Source: Procambarus clarkii
Lineage: Eukaryota; Arthropoda; Malacostraca; Decapoda; Cambaridae
DNA length: 64,000 bases
NCBI RefSeq assembly: GCF_040958095.1
Contig: NC_091172.1
Span: 5,648,029 to 5,712,028 of the forward strand
Reading direction: 5' to 3'
In this document: one piece after another, positions 11,623 to 20,676 of the stretch
How the letters are laid out: every line of letters starts with the position of its first letter
Numbering within the stretch: position 1 is the stretch's first letter
Translations under genes and position numbers: made by a program
Notes under the pieces: generated by a model
What the model was told of the DNA's origin: nothing
The model's input: only the letters and a program-made list of their open reading frames with translations
The model's database searches: none

Positions 11623-11733
11623 CTTGGCCTGGTGGACCAAACTCTCACAAGTCAAGCCTGGCCTCAGGCCGGGCATGGGGAGTAGAACAACTACCAGAAC
11701 CCCATCAACCAAGTATCAACCAAGTTGGCCTCG
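11623..11733 (+). mobile_element. 3' tail of a CR1/L2-like LINE inserted in DIRS copy B
   Basis: Reads cctggtggaccaaactctc, then a GC-rich hairpin (caagcctggcctcaggccgg), and ends with repeated atcaaccaagt units. The same tail closes the LINE pieces at 36100-36371 (+) and 27086-27180 (-). It is therefore the conserved 3' end of one LINE subfamily, truncated here to about 110 bases. Confidence 0.7.
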
Positions 11734-12059
11734 TATGAGATTCTCGGATTGCGTTCGTTTCTCTTCCTCCTGCAGTGCTGATTCAACTGCAGTCCTGTTT
11801 TCTGCTGTTTTTGAGGGGGTCCCGGGTCACTCGGCGGTTGTTCGAGTGACTGTGCAGGACCCTGAATTTTACTCCTCTGGTGTATCCGTTGGGCAGGATT
11901 TGGCTTCGGAGGCTGTTCTGGTATTTTCGTAGCCACCTCTTTCTCTGTGCTTGCGATCGTTTGGTTTGCACCCCAGTGTCCTTCAGCCGGTTGCTGTGTC
12001 ACCTTCTTCCTCTTCGGGTTTTTTGGGTTCGATGCCATAGCGCCTTCCCCTTACCTCGC

Positions 12060-12386
12060 TCAATGTGTTCATGGACGTCTCGTTGTAACCTTTCCCTTCT
12101 TTTCTGGCAAAGAGTGAGATGGCGAATTTCCGAAGGAGTCCTATTATGGTCGAGACTTGGTTGCTTTGGCCGGGGATGCATCATGTGTTGTGCCCTGTGG
12201 CGGCTTTACACCATTACCTGTGGGCTACTAGTTCTGTGTCAGTGGATGCTCTTTGGGTGGATTTGGTTTACCAAGTTCCCTGTTCTAGGGCTCGTGTGTT
12301 CCGGGTTATCCTCGGTGTCATCAAATCTAGCATCTTCCCAGCCGACTCCCGGGTAAGTCCCTGTTTTTCTTTCTCAATGGGCAGTT
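12060..12386 (+). pseudogene. DIRS tyrosine recombinase fragment, copy B
   Basis: Codes for FLAKSEM...SVSVDALWVD, the middle of the recombinase seen in copy C at about 18860-19030. The conserved Arg box before it and the HxxR and Tyr motifs after it are missing. The fragment runs directly into the internal complementary region. It cannot be functional. Confidence 0.65.
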
Positions 12387-12475
12387 GGCTTTTGGGAGCT
12401 GACGGGGCTTCCATAGAAAGCCAGCGTTGAATGTAATGAAATGCCCTTTTCTGAGGGTATCTTGGAGGCCCCCTA
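12387..12475 (+). repeat. DIRS internal complementary region, copy B
   Basis: The first 34 bases are the reverse complement of the left element end, and the bases from 12421 (ccagcgttgaatgtaatg) are the reverse complement of the right end at 12940-12974. Joined this way they copy the junction of a circular intermediate. Confidence 0.75.
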
Positions 12476-12477
12476 AC

Positions 12478-12974
12478 AACCTCCCACCCTCTGGTCGGCA
12501 TTTTTTTCCATCAGGATTCGAACTGATGGGTGGACAGTGGGGCCACCTGAGCTGGCTCAACCCCCTCTCTTTGGGGGTGGGGGTAGGGGGAAGCACTAAC
12601 AAGTAGGAGTACTAGTTTGCATACAGAATTGCTAGTTTCTTTGTTGTTTTTGTTTGCAAGGAGTTCTTTGCTTCTTTGGGTAGTTGTTCGATTTTACCAG
12701 CTAGTTGTTTGTTTTGGATCACCTATCTTTCTAGGCTACTGTCCCAGTTGATGGGGAATGTCACTACTGTACTTTACATGAAGAGTGCTCATACGCCATT
12801 TGCTCCCTGTGCCTCTCGGAGGGGGACCAGATTCTGGTTAGTGGTCCCCAGTAGACTAAGAACTCCATGGGACTAGTGACCCCAAACTAATAAAGCACAT
12901 ATCAGTTTGGATGGCTTCAGGAAGCCTCCGGGGGCTACCCCCAGAAAAGAGCATTTCATTACATTTAAAGCTGG
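12478..12974 (+). repeat. right inverted terminal repeat, DIRS copy B
   Basis: Diverged inverted counterpart of the left repeats of copies C, D and E. It keeps agactaagaactccatg, catatcagtt, a GGAAGCCTCCGGGGG block and ccccagaaaag. Beyond these is a 26-base extension ending in GCTGG that the left repeats do not have. Confidence 0.7.
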
Positions 12975-13295
12975 CTTTTTACTGACAATATGATTTACTT
13001 AATATGGCCACTGATCTGGGTCAGTAACAGTTTTGTGGTGTAAATAAGCATGATCAGTAAAGGAGAATCTCTGCCAAACCTGAGAATAATGAACAAGAAG
13101 CATACAAATTTATACTTATCATTAAAACCTTGACAAGGAAGAATGGGACAGATATGAAGGCAAAGTGAAGCCGATATCTGAATTTGTGTGAAATACTGTA
13201 CCTGCGTCACTGTGGTTGGATGATACGTTGTATCATTGTTACCAGCCATCCAGACAGTGTCAACTACAGTATTTTTTTCAAAAATTTTTCATTTT
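12975..13295. other. short gap between DIRS copies B and C
   Basis: About 320 bases of AT-rich DNA with no gene and no recognised repeat. It ends in a T-run that touches the left end of copy C. Confidence 0.5.
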
Positions 13296-13740
13296 TTTCT
13301 GGGGGGAGCCTCTACGGCTCCCCGGAGCTTACTAGGCTGATATGCTAATGTCAGACTTTGGCATCAGTCATGTGTATGGAGTTCTTGTGGGCTATCGGGG
13401 ACCACGAGCCAGAACCCCCCCCCCCCCCCCCCCTAGAGAGGCAAGGAAAGCAATGGCCTATAGAACCCCCGTGTGATTGGAAGCATTCTATGTCTGCCAT
13501 CGACCGGGTTAGGCACCCAGAAAGGTAGGCGTCTGAAAACAAACCCCTATTCTGGTAAAAATTGCAACCAAAGACTGAACGAGTGGATAGAACTCCCCAA
13601 ACAAAAACGAGCAAACTAGTATGACGTCACCCGTCATCACGCCGCTGTCTGAGCAGCTCTCCCTTCCCCGGGAGGGGGGAGGGGGGAGGGGTAGCCCCAG
13701 ACCCACCACGCTGGCGACCCACACCCCAGTTCTAGAGGTT
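13296..13740 (+). repeat. left inverted terminal repeat, DIRS copy C
   Basis: Starts TTTTCTGGGGGGAGCC and is the inverted counterpart of 19502-19936. It includes a C-run of about 18 bases at 13417, the palindrome TGACGTCA at 13622-13629 and a G-rich block at about 13660-13690. The right repeat reads the same in reverse for about 430 bases with scattered differences. Confidence 0.88.
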
Positions 13741-14346
13741 GATGCTATCGGCTCGGTTGTGTGCTCTGGCTCCGGTCTGTAGCGGCGCTGTGCCTTGTGT
13801 GTGGTTGCTGTACTCAGGGGTGTGAGAGCCGGGAGTTATTCTTCAGTACTCGGGCTGCATGCACCTAGGGTTCCCTTCCCTAGTGCCTTGTAAGTACTGC
13901 CCTTGGAGCTTGGGGTTACCTTCCACAAGTTCCTCGTGGTCTGCTTCTGTGTGTCCGTTTCACTGCTCGGTTTTTCGGCCGCCCTTTGGGTACTTGGATG
14001 TTTTGTCTCCCTCGTTTGCCTTAGGGTAAGAGGTAGTTTTTGCACTGGTAGGGGTGCAGGGTGCTGCGCAGCTAGTTGTCACCTATCACAGCGGCCAGCT
14101 CTGTTCCTTGGGGTACATTGTCCTCTTGCGGGGGGTTTTGTTTTTCTTTTTGTTCTTGCCTAGGTGGGGGGTTCTGCCCTACTTGCCACTGGTGTTTGGC
14201 TTCCCCCTGATACTTGGTGGTGCCCCCTGCTTAGTCCCCGTGAGTGTACACGTCCCTGGGGTTCAGTTTTAGTCTGGTTGGTTGGTAGTTTTGGGCGCCG
14301 GTTAGCAGTACCCTGCCTGGGTTTACTTGAGTGCGAGTCCTCTTAA

Positions 14347-15192
14347 CACTTTCGCCCGGGCATGACGCAGCATTGCGTCATCCACTTTAAATAATCGCCA
14401 AAAATCAGGTTTTTATCTGATTTTTTTGGGACTGATTTTAAAATGCGCGCCGATGTCTTCCCATTTTCTTTGTTGCGCCTCGTGGCACGCAGGCGGCTCG
14501 GCACACGCCGTCAGCCCATTGTTTTCGCTCCACTGTTGTGACCGGTGTCGCCTCCCCTCGCATCTCAAACGTGTGAACATTTCGGCTATTTTCCGTGGCT
14601 ATATTTCTTACTGCGGCTTTAGAAACTATCTACTCTTACTCCACGATGGATAGTGATCATGAACAAGGCTCTTCCAGGAAGAAAATTGCGAAAGAAAGGC
14701 TTGAAAAGGGCGGGAATTGGGAGTGTAGCTGGAAGGCGTCTGAGCGCTCACTCGCGGCTAACGCGTGGCCCGTCTTCAACTCGTCGGCGGTTGGAGCGTG
14801 ACCAGGATTTTTATTTTATATGCTAATGTTCCGCTAGAGAATTCTATTGCAAACCCATTGAGACCAAAATGAAAGACCTAGGACGAAAATTGAAGTGACC
14901 AGAGTGAAAATAGTGAAAACATTTTATCGCGTTTGCGCACTCCTGGGTAACTCGTTCGCACTTTCTCTGTTTGCTGCGAGTAATTAGCCAGGCTTTTGGA
15001 GTTTATATGCATTTTAGTGCTCTAGAGAATTCTATTACGAACACAATGATACCAAATTTATTCTTGTAGGACGAGAATTAAGGTGACAAAGTTGAAGAGA
15101 GTATACACTTTTCAGAATTTACGCGCGCTCCCGTGAAACCCTGGGACCCAAATCGCACAGTTGAGGGGTGGCGCGCGGGGTACACCAAAGTG
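14347..15192 (+). mobile_element. piggyBac-like nonautonomous element (TTAA target) inside DIRS copy C
   Basis: TTAA flanks both sides (14343-14346 and 15193-15196), and the ends are inverted (CACTTTCG... and ...CCAAAGTG). Copy E lacks this piece at the matching site (gagtcccattatagtaaac). TTAA duplication is the hallmark of piggyBac. The inside has a direct repeat of about 85 bases (from about 14813 and 15001, both with tagagaattctatt). It also has a 51-codon frame at 14646-14801 starting MDSDHEQGSS that looks like the start of a piggyBac transposase. No catalytic domain remains. Confidence 0.75.
14646..14801 (+). pseudogene. N-terminal remnant of a piggyBac-like transposase
   Basis: A 51-residue frame, MDSDHEQGSSRKKIAKE..., then a stop. 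The short acidic start followed by a basic stretch resembles piggyBac-like transposase starts, but no catalytic Asp residues remain. The match is a judgement by eye. Confidence 0.4.
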
Positions 15193-15244
15193 TTAAAGTA
15201 AACGCTCAGGGCCCTGGGAATCCCCTAGGGGACGCGTGGGTCTG

Positions 15245-16900
15245 ATGGATGTGACCCCGGGGTCCCTCCTCGCTTCGTGTGAGTTTGAGGGTTGTTCAAT
15301 TCCCTTGTCTCAGGGCGACCCTCACTGTTTTTGCCTGTCATGCAGCCTGTTGGGTCGGTGACACTTTCGACCCTGAGTCCTGTGAGTACTGCTGCTTGCT
15401 GGTGACTCAATTTACCCAGTCTGTGGATGATCATCTTCGGGTACAGGCTGCGCGGGCATTACATTCTAGGTTTCGTTTGTTGCAACGAGCTAGGTTAGTT
15501 GCTCACTTGGATGCCCCGCAGCTGCCCCGTTCTGCTTATAGGGACCCGGACTTGGGGGTGGGAGTCGCTTCAACCCTGGTTCAGTCCGCACTTCCTAGTC
15601 CTTCCCCTTCTGTTGTTCGTTCTGGTCCCCCCTCCCCTGCTTCCGGCCCCGAAACGTCTTGAGGGTTTCGGAGCCGGAGCTGGGGGTTAGTTGGTCTTGA
15701 GACTCGGGCAGCCTCGGGGGATGCCCCTTCCGGTGTGGCAACGGAGGCATTCGAGTCTCCTCCCCCGGCTTAAGCCTCTGGGTCTGACCAGTGGGCCTCA
15801 TTCTATCCGGCTTCTACGGCTGTGCCGACCTTGTCTGGTAGGGTCGGTGCTTGGGGGGGAAGGACTCGGCCCCGGGTCCTGCGGAGGGGCTGGCTTGGGG
15901 GCCTTGGGCTCCGCTAGACCCCGCCTTGGTTTTTCTGCCTTCTGAGCGGGGCTTACTGTTACAAGGAGTGGGGTTTTCTTTTCCCCCCTCTGCGTACGAG
16001 TTGGACTTTGTATCTGTCCTTCCCCTGATTTTGTTCCGTGTTCCCCGGGTGCTTCGGTTCCGTTTTTCCGGAGGTTTTCGGCTTATCGCATCCAACCTGC
16101 TGAGGTGCAGGTGGCCCTTGCCGCAAACCTATTGCGTGACCCGGATTATGCCTCGGCAATGGATCTCTCAGCTTTCAGGTTTGGGATTTCGTTCCCTTTC
16201 TGGCTCCGTTACGAGGTTCCGAAGTCGCCTGGCTGGCGGACTGTCCTGTCTTTGCCTTGGAGGCCTGGCGCTCCTTCTGCTATTCCTGCACGCTTGAGTG
16301 GCAGGAGGCTTCGACGGTGCTTCAGGTTTTCCTGGGGGGCGACCTTGAGCACCTTAATGAGTGCTTGTTTGCTCCTGCCCTTTCCCGGGATGTTGGTGTC
16401 GTTCAGCTTCGTGTACAGATCCCCCTCCTTTCGGCGGCACAGGTGGCGGAGGACTTGCGCGCTCGGGGCCTTTTGGTTGCGGCCTTGCGCTTCTTTTCCC
16501 TCCTGGAGCTGTCTTCCGACTTTTGTTTGAGGCTTCCGCCGTTGTGCAGTATGTTCAGGCTGCTTCGGCTTCTTGTCGTCCTATGTCGGACTTGCTGGTT
16601 CTCCGGGGAACCCGTGGTGGACCTTCCCGAAAAAGTCGTGCCAAGGCTTGGGGTTCCTCTCGTCACGGTAGGCCACTGGTGTCTGGTTCGGGTTCGGTTT
16701 CTCCTTCAGATCTGCCTCCGTCTGGTCGGTGTGGTGTTCGCTCTGTGCGAGGTTCTGGGTCTTGTAAGGGGCGCCGGCCCTTTCACGGTTTGCCCCATTG
16801 ACAGGGTGATGGGGGGGGGGAGGCTTGCGCTGTTCGCTCACGCCTGGTCCCACGATTTGTGGGCGTTTTGGGTCGTTTCGCATGGCCTCCGGTGGCATTA
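15245..16900 (+). pseudogene. DIRS ORF1 (gag-like), copy C, frameshifted
   Basis: The start MDVTPGSLLASCEFEGC is shared with copy D (ATG 25451) and copy E (ATG 34153), so this ATG is probably the real ORF1 start. A Cys/His-rich segment (HAACWVGDTFDPESCEYC) could bind zinc. A helical part (TQSVDDHLRVQAARALHSRF) and a Pro/Ser-rich linker follow. After about 16190 a second block, starting near LRYEVPKSPGW, reads on through WQEASTVLQVFLGGDLEHL. Several frame changes break it. Its role is presumed to be RNA packaging, as for other retrotransposon gag proteins. Confidence 0.65.
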
Positions 16901-16979
16901 GGTAGCCCCTCCTCCTGCGGGGTGTTCGGAGCTGGCGGGGCAGGCTTCTTCCCCTGCGCTCTGTCAGGTCGTTCTGGAG

Positions 16980-18200
16980 TGGGTTCGCTTGGGCGTGGTC
17001 GAAACGACTCCGTCCCTCAGATGGGTTTCCCGTCTGTTTTCAGTCCCTAAACGTGACTGTGCGGACCTGCGGTTCATTCTGGACTTGTCCTGTCTTAACC
17101 CCTGGGTTCATTGCCCCTCCTTTCGGATGACTACGCTGTCTCAGATTCGCCGTCTGTTGGAGCTGGGTCCTTGGATGGTGTCCCTGGACCTCCGGGACGC
17201 TTATTGGCACGTCCTGATTCATCCGGGGTTCAGGGACTGGCTCGGTTTTGTTGTGGGGCTTCGTGCTTACCACTTTTGTTGTCTCCCGTTCGATTTGAAC
17301 CTGGCACCTCGCATTTTCACACGCCTCACGCACGATGAACTTCACGATACTGGTCTACCCACTGGGTCGGGTTTGGCTTCGTCAGCTGTTCTGGTTCATT
17401 CGAGGATGTCCCTTTCGCCTCTCTCGCGATCGCTGGGTTTGGACCCCGGGGGATTTGTGTCGGTTGCTGCATCGCCGGCTTCCTCTTCGGGTTTTTCGGA
17501 GTTCAGTGCCTCGGCTCCTACCCGAGATCTCGCTTGATGTGTTCACGGATGCGTCGTCTCTCGGCTGGGGCTTTGTGCCCAGTGCTCATCAGGCCGGCCA
17601 GGGACGGTGCGGGTCCGTCCTTCCGTCGAGCCCACAGCGCTGTGCGGGAGTTCACGGCGGTGTGGTTTGCTCTTCGGAGGCTTTGAGTCACCCGCGGGTC
17701 GATGATCCGGCTCCATTGGGACTGCTCCCCAGTGGTTCATTGTCTGAATCAGGGGGAGGGGGGGTTCGATGTGGTCCTTGGCTCTTTGGTGCTGGTCGCT
17801 TTGGGTGACTCGTCTGCTGAGTTCTCGAGGTTTGGCTCTCCTGGCGGTTCACGTACGGGGTGTGTCCAACGTCTTGGCCGACGGCCTGTCTCGTTTCGTT
17901 TCCCTCTCCACGGAATGAACGGTTGATGCCAACTCCTTCCGTTGGCTTTGTCAGACGTTCGGACGCCCCAAGGTGGACCTCTACGAGTCGGTGTGGTCGT
18001 GGCACCTTCCCTTGTATGTGGCATCCTTTCCCGACAGCGAGGCCGTCGGGGTTGACTCCTTTCGGCAGGACTGGTCAAGGTGGGGGTTCCTGTACCTCTT
18101 TTCCCTGGTTCAGCGGTTGCTCCAGGTCCTGACTCACTTAGAGACTTACCAGGGAAGAGTTGTCCTCTTGGCCCCTTGGTGGCTGGTCCAGCTGTGGTTT
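16980..18200 (+). pseudogene. DIRS reverse transcriptase and RNase H, copy C, active site deleted
   Basis: The reverse transcriptase begins near RWVSRLFSVPKRDCADLRF (about 17017) and continues through SLDLRDAYWHVLIHPGF (about 17180) and LPFDLNLAPRIFTRL. At about 17335 the sequence jumps past the YLDDW catalytic stretch to a later part. RNase H follows: DVFTDASSLGWGF at about 17536, and VSNVLADGLSR at about 17862. The downstream segment (KVDLYESVWSWHLPLYV, LLAPWWLVQLW) is typical of the DIRS polyprotein before the recombinase. There are at least three frame changes. The copy cannot reverse-transcribe. Confidence 0.78.
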
Positions 18201-18339
18201 CAGGCGCTGCTTGCTCAATGTCCGAACTCAGAGGTTTTTCAGCGGCTCCGCCTCTTCCAGCAGATCGGTCCGGTCCGTCACGTGGCTGGTTCGATCTTCT
18301 CGAGTCTTCGCGTATGGTACTTTTGTCTCAAGTTTATCA

Positions 18340-19310
18340 TCATCTCTATGGTGGTCAGGTGGCTTCCTTATTAGTGTCCCACCTGTGGGCTTCATCTCGG
18401 TGGCAGTATGAAGTTTCCTGGCGGTCCTTCCGGTTCTTCTTACGTCTTCGTCATTGTGCTTCGCTTTCTGTTAGGGTGGTGGTGTCCTTTCTCTCTTGGT
18501 TGTTCCAGGACCGTCTCCTTATGCCTAACACTGTCGCCTCGTATCATGCAGCGCTGGTGGAGCCGCTGAAGTTTGCTTTCGGTATTGATGTCAGTCTGCG
18601 TCGTTTTGCAAGCTATGTCGGGCGTTGTTTCACCTCTGGCCTGCTCATGCTCCACCTGAGCCGTCCTGGTCATTGGACAGGGTGCTCTCTTTTCTTTCTT
18701 CTCCTCGGTTTGTTGTGGCTCCTTTGGTTCCGGATTGTTTTTTGAAGGCTCTTTTCCTGTTGGCATTGGCCTCTGGGGGTCGGGTTGGCGAGCTTCATGC
18801 GCAGAGGTTTCTGCTCTTTCGATCGGGGTGATCGTTTTGTTTGTCTGCAGCCTTCTCCTTCTTTTCTGGCGAAGAATGAGACTGCTGCTTTCCGGAGGGG
18901 TCCCTGGGTTGTTGATGCTTGGTTGGTTAGGCCGGGGTGCATCATGTTTTGTGTCTGGTTGCGGCTCTTCCGCCATTATTTGCACGCCACGGCTTCTGTA
19001 TCCGTGGACGCGCTTTGGGTTGATTGTTTCCCTTCTTTCCTGTTCGAGGGTGTGGGGCCTCCCAGGACGTCCACAGGTTAATTAAGGCTAGCCAGCCTGC
19101 GGTCTATCCCCGTGTCCATGACGTCCGCAAGTTCCTGGCTCTTGCCGCCGTCTTTGGAAATATGTCCTGAGCTGACATTCGGGTGCGGGGATTTTGGCGG
19201 TCGAACAGAGTCCTGGCTGCTCGTTACCTTGTAAACGTTTCTGGGCCCAGTCGGGCTTGTGTCGCTTTGGGTCGGCAGATGCAGCCAGTTGTTTCGACTT
19301 CGCGTTGAGG
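18340..19310 (+). pseudogene. DIRS tyrosine recombinase, copy C, two frameshifts and one stop
   Basis: An N-terminal helical region (LLVSHLWASSRWQYEVSW, PNTVASYHAALVEPLK) resembles the core-binding domain of tyrosine recombinases. The catalytic boxes follow: ASGGRVGEL with the first Arg at 18781, HDVRK (HxxR) at 19117, a Trp near 19195, and ARYL with the presumed nucleophile Tyr at 19225. Frame changes lie near 18745 and again between 18830 and 19080, and a TGA stands at 19168. This enzyme would insert the circular DNA copy. All five key positions can still be read across the frames. Confidence 0.78.
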
Positions 19311-19370
19311 AGTGAGCGGCAACCGCCTCCCGGGTAAGTTCCTATTCTCTTTCCCCTGTGGGTAGTTAGC

Positions 19371-19459
19371 TCCAGGGAGCTGTAGGGGCTCCCCCCAGAA
19401 AACCAGCGTTAAATGTAATGAAACGCCATTTTGTGGGTGAGTCCCAGAGGCTCCCCGGC
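19371..19459 (+). repeat. DIRS internal complementary region, copy C (circle-junction template)
   Basis: The first 33 bases (19371-19403, ending in ccccagaaaa) are the reverse complement of the left end. The next 56 (19404-19459, starting ccagcgttaaatg) are the reverse complement of the right end at 19907-19962. The two halves meet at AAAA/CC. In the DIRS model this region templates completion of the ends and circle closure. Confidence 0.85.
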
Positions 19460-19501
19460 ATCCCTCCCTCCCTCCGGTCGGCGTTTTTTTCTCGTGTTTT
19501 G

Positions 19502-19962
19502 ACATCCAGCCTCAGAACTGAGGTGTGGGTCGCCGGTGTGGTGGGTCTGAGGCTAGCCCTTCCCCCTCCCGGGGACGGGGGAGCTGCGCAGACAGCGGCA
19601 TTATGACAGGTGACGTCATACTAGTTTGCTCGTTTTTGTTTGGGGAGTTCTATCCATTCGTTCGGTCTTTGGTTGCAATTTTCATCAGAATAGGGGTTTG
19701 TTTTGGGACGCCTACCTTTCTGGGTGCCTAACCCGGTCGATGGCAGACATAGAATGCTTCCAATCACACGGGGGTTCTATAGGCCATTGCTCCCCTTGCC
19801 TCTCTGAGGGGGCCAGGTTCTGGCTCGTGGTCCCCGGTAGGCCCATAAGAACTCCATACACATGACTGATGCCAAAGTCTGACACAGCATATCAGTCTAG
19901 TACGCTTCGGGGAGCCTCCGGGACTCGCCCAGAAAATGGCGTTTCATTACATTCAACGCTGG
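19502..19962 (+). repeat. right inverted terminal repeat with extension, DIRS copy C
   Basis: The inverted match to 13296-13740 ends at agaaaa 19931-19936. A further 26 bases, tggcgtttcattacattcaa then cgctgg, appear only at right ends (also in copies B and E). TGACGTCA lies at 19611-19618. Confidence 0.85.
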
Positions 19963-20497
19963 TTTTTTTTCATAAAGGACTGGAGGCATACAATAAATTT
20001 GTCGGTGGTTATGTTTATAAATTTATAACTACTGTCACATTGGCTGGTTCAATCTAGAGCTTAATTCAGGACAGACTTAAATGTGACAGGCTCCAGGCTT
20101 GATACTTATGGATTTCAGAAGACAAAGTTAGTCTTTGTGTGATGAGTAGACTACTCTAGTAAGGATTTCTGGGTGTGTTTTGGGAGTGATCCAAATACAA
20201 TACTGTACTGGATTTTCTATTATAGCAGGAGAGAGGTGGGACCCTCCTCTCTCCCATATTCTAGGTTATTGTTTTAGACATCAAAGGCTCTAAGCAAATA
20301 TAATTTTAGGCTGATCAGGCTTGCTCTTGACCACTGGGTAATGTAGGAATTTGGGCCGAGTTATCTTCTAATCACGGGGTGGCCTGCCCTCAACCTTCTG
20401 GTCTTCATCTGAACCATTACCGCCAATCTTACTGTATAACATGAAAATATGGTTAAATAAGGGCTGTAGTCTTGACACCTGGGAAAGACCCACGTTT

Positions 20498-20600
20498 ATT
20501 AAAAAAAAAAAAAAAGGCTCCTCTATATGGCTGACTTGTGGGTTGATGTCATGTGAAAACACTGTTAAAAAAAAAAAAAAAAAGGCTCCTCTATATGGCT
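20498..20600 (+). repeat. tandem duplication with poly(A) and ggctcctctatatggct
   Basis: An A-run of about 15 followed by ggctcctctatatggctg appears twice, 68 bases apart, with short differing sequence between. This fits a simple tandem duplication. Confidence 0.75.
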
Positions 20601-20656
20601 GTAATTTTAAATAGGATTTTAACCTAAGTAGTCTGTGCTCTGAGTGATCTTATAAT

Positions 20657-20676
20657 TTTTTTTCTTTCTTTTACAG
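20657..20676 (+). other. splice acceptor for the AASDH coding exon
   Basis: A strong polypyrimidine tract (tttttttctttcttttacag) ends in AG at 20675-20676. Coding sequence in the AASDH frame begins right after it with two bases of a split codon, so the intron is phase 1. The translated start (ECQEKKVTYSELQTEA) matches the beginning of an adenylation domain. Confidence 0.8.

Larger units (their letters stand above)
8600..12974 (+). mobile_element. DIRS-type retrotransposon, copy B (5'-truncated, internally deleted)
   Basis: Matches copy C (13296-19962) in the same order from the middle of ORF1 onward: ORF1 end, reverse transcriptase, RNase H start, recombinase fragment, internal complementary region and right inverted repeat. 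The left terminal repeat is missing. Three foreign pieces interrupt it: 61 bases at 8904, about 1.27 kb at 9691, and a LINE 3' tail at 11623. A deletion of roughly 1.3 kb joins RNase H (SLNVFMDV, about 12065) to the recombinase (FLAKSEM, about 12105). The element ends at the conserved ...GCTGG at 12974. Confidence 0.8.
13296..19962 (+). mobile_element. DIRS-type tyrosine-recombinase retrotransposon, copy C (full-length layout, decayed)
   Basis: Full outline of a DIRS element: left inverted terminal repeat, gag-like ORF1, reverse transcriptase with RNase H, tyrosine recombinase, internal complementary region and right inverted terminal repeat with an extension. Such elements copy themselves through RNA and integrate a circular DNA by site-specific recombination. 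They have no LTR integrase and leave no target duplication. Both ends sit in T-runs. The coding parts carry several frameshifts and stops and a deletion across the reverse transcriptase active site. A piggyBac-like insertion lies at 14347-15192. DIRS elements are known from decapods. Confidence 0.9.
19963..20676 (+). other. 3' part of an intron before the AASDH exon
   Basis: Noncoding and AT-rich, with a tandem duplication at 20498-20600. It ends in a polypyrimidine tract and AG. A branch point cannot be fixed by eye. How far this intron reaches upstream, and whether DIRS copies B and C lie inside it, cannot be told from the window. Confidence 0.6.

Noticed and set aside
18440..18985. 181-codon minus-strand frame in DIRS copy C
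   Set aside because: Lies opposite the recombinase and has biased Pro/Thr/Lys content with no known motif; a shadow frame.
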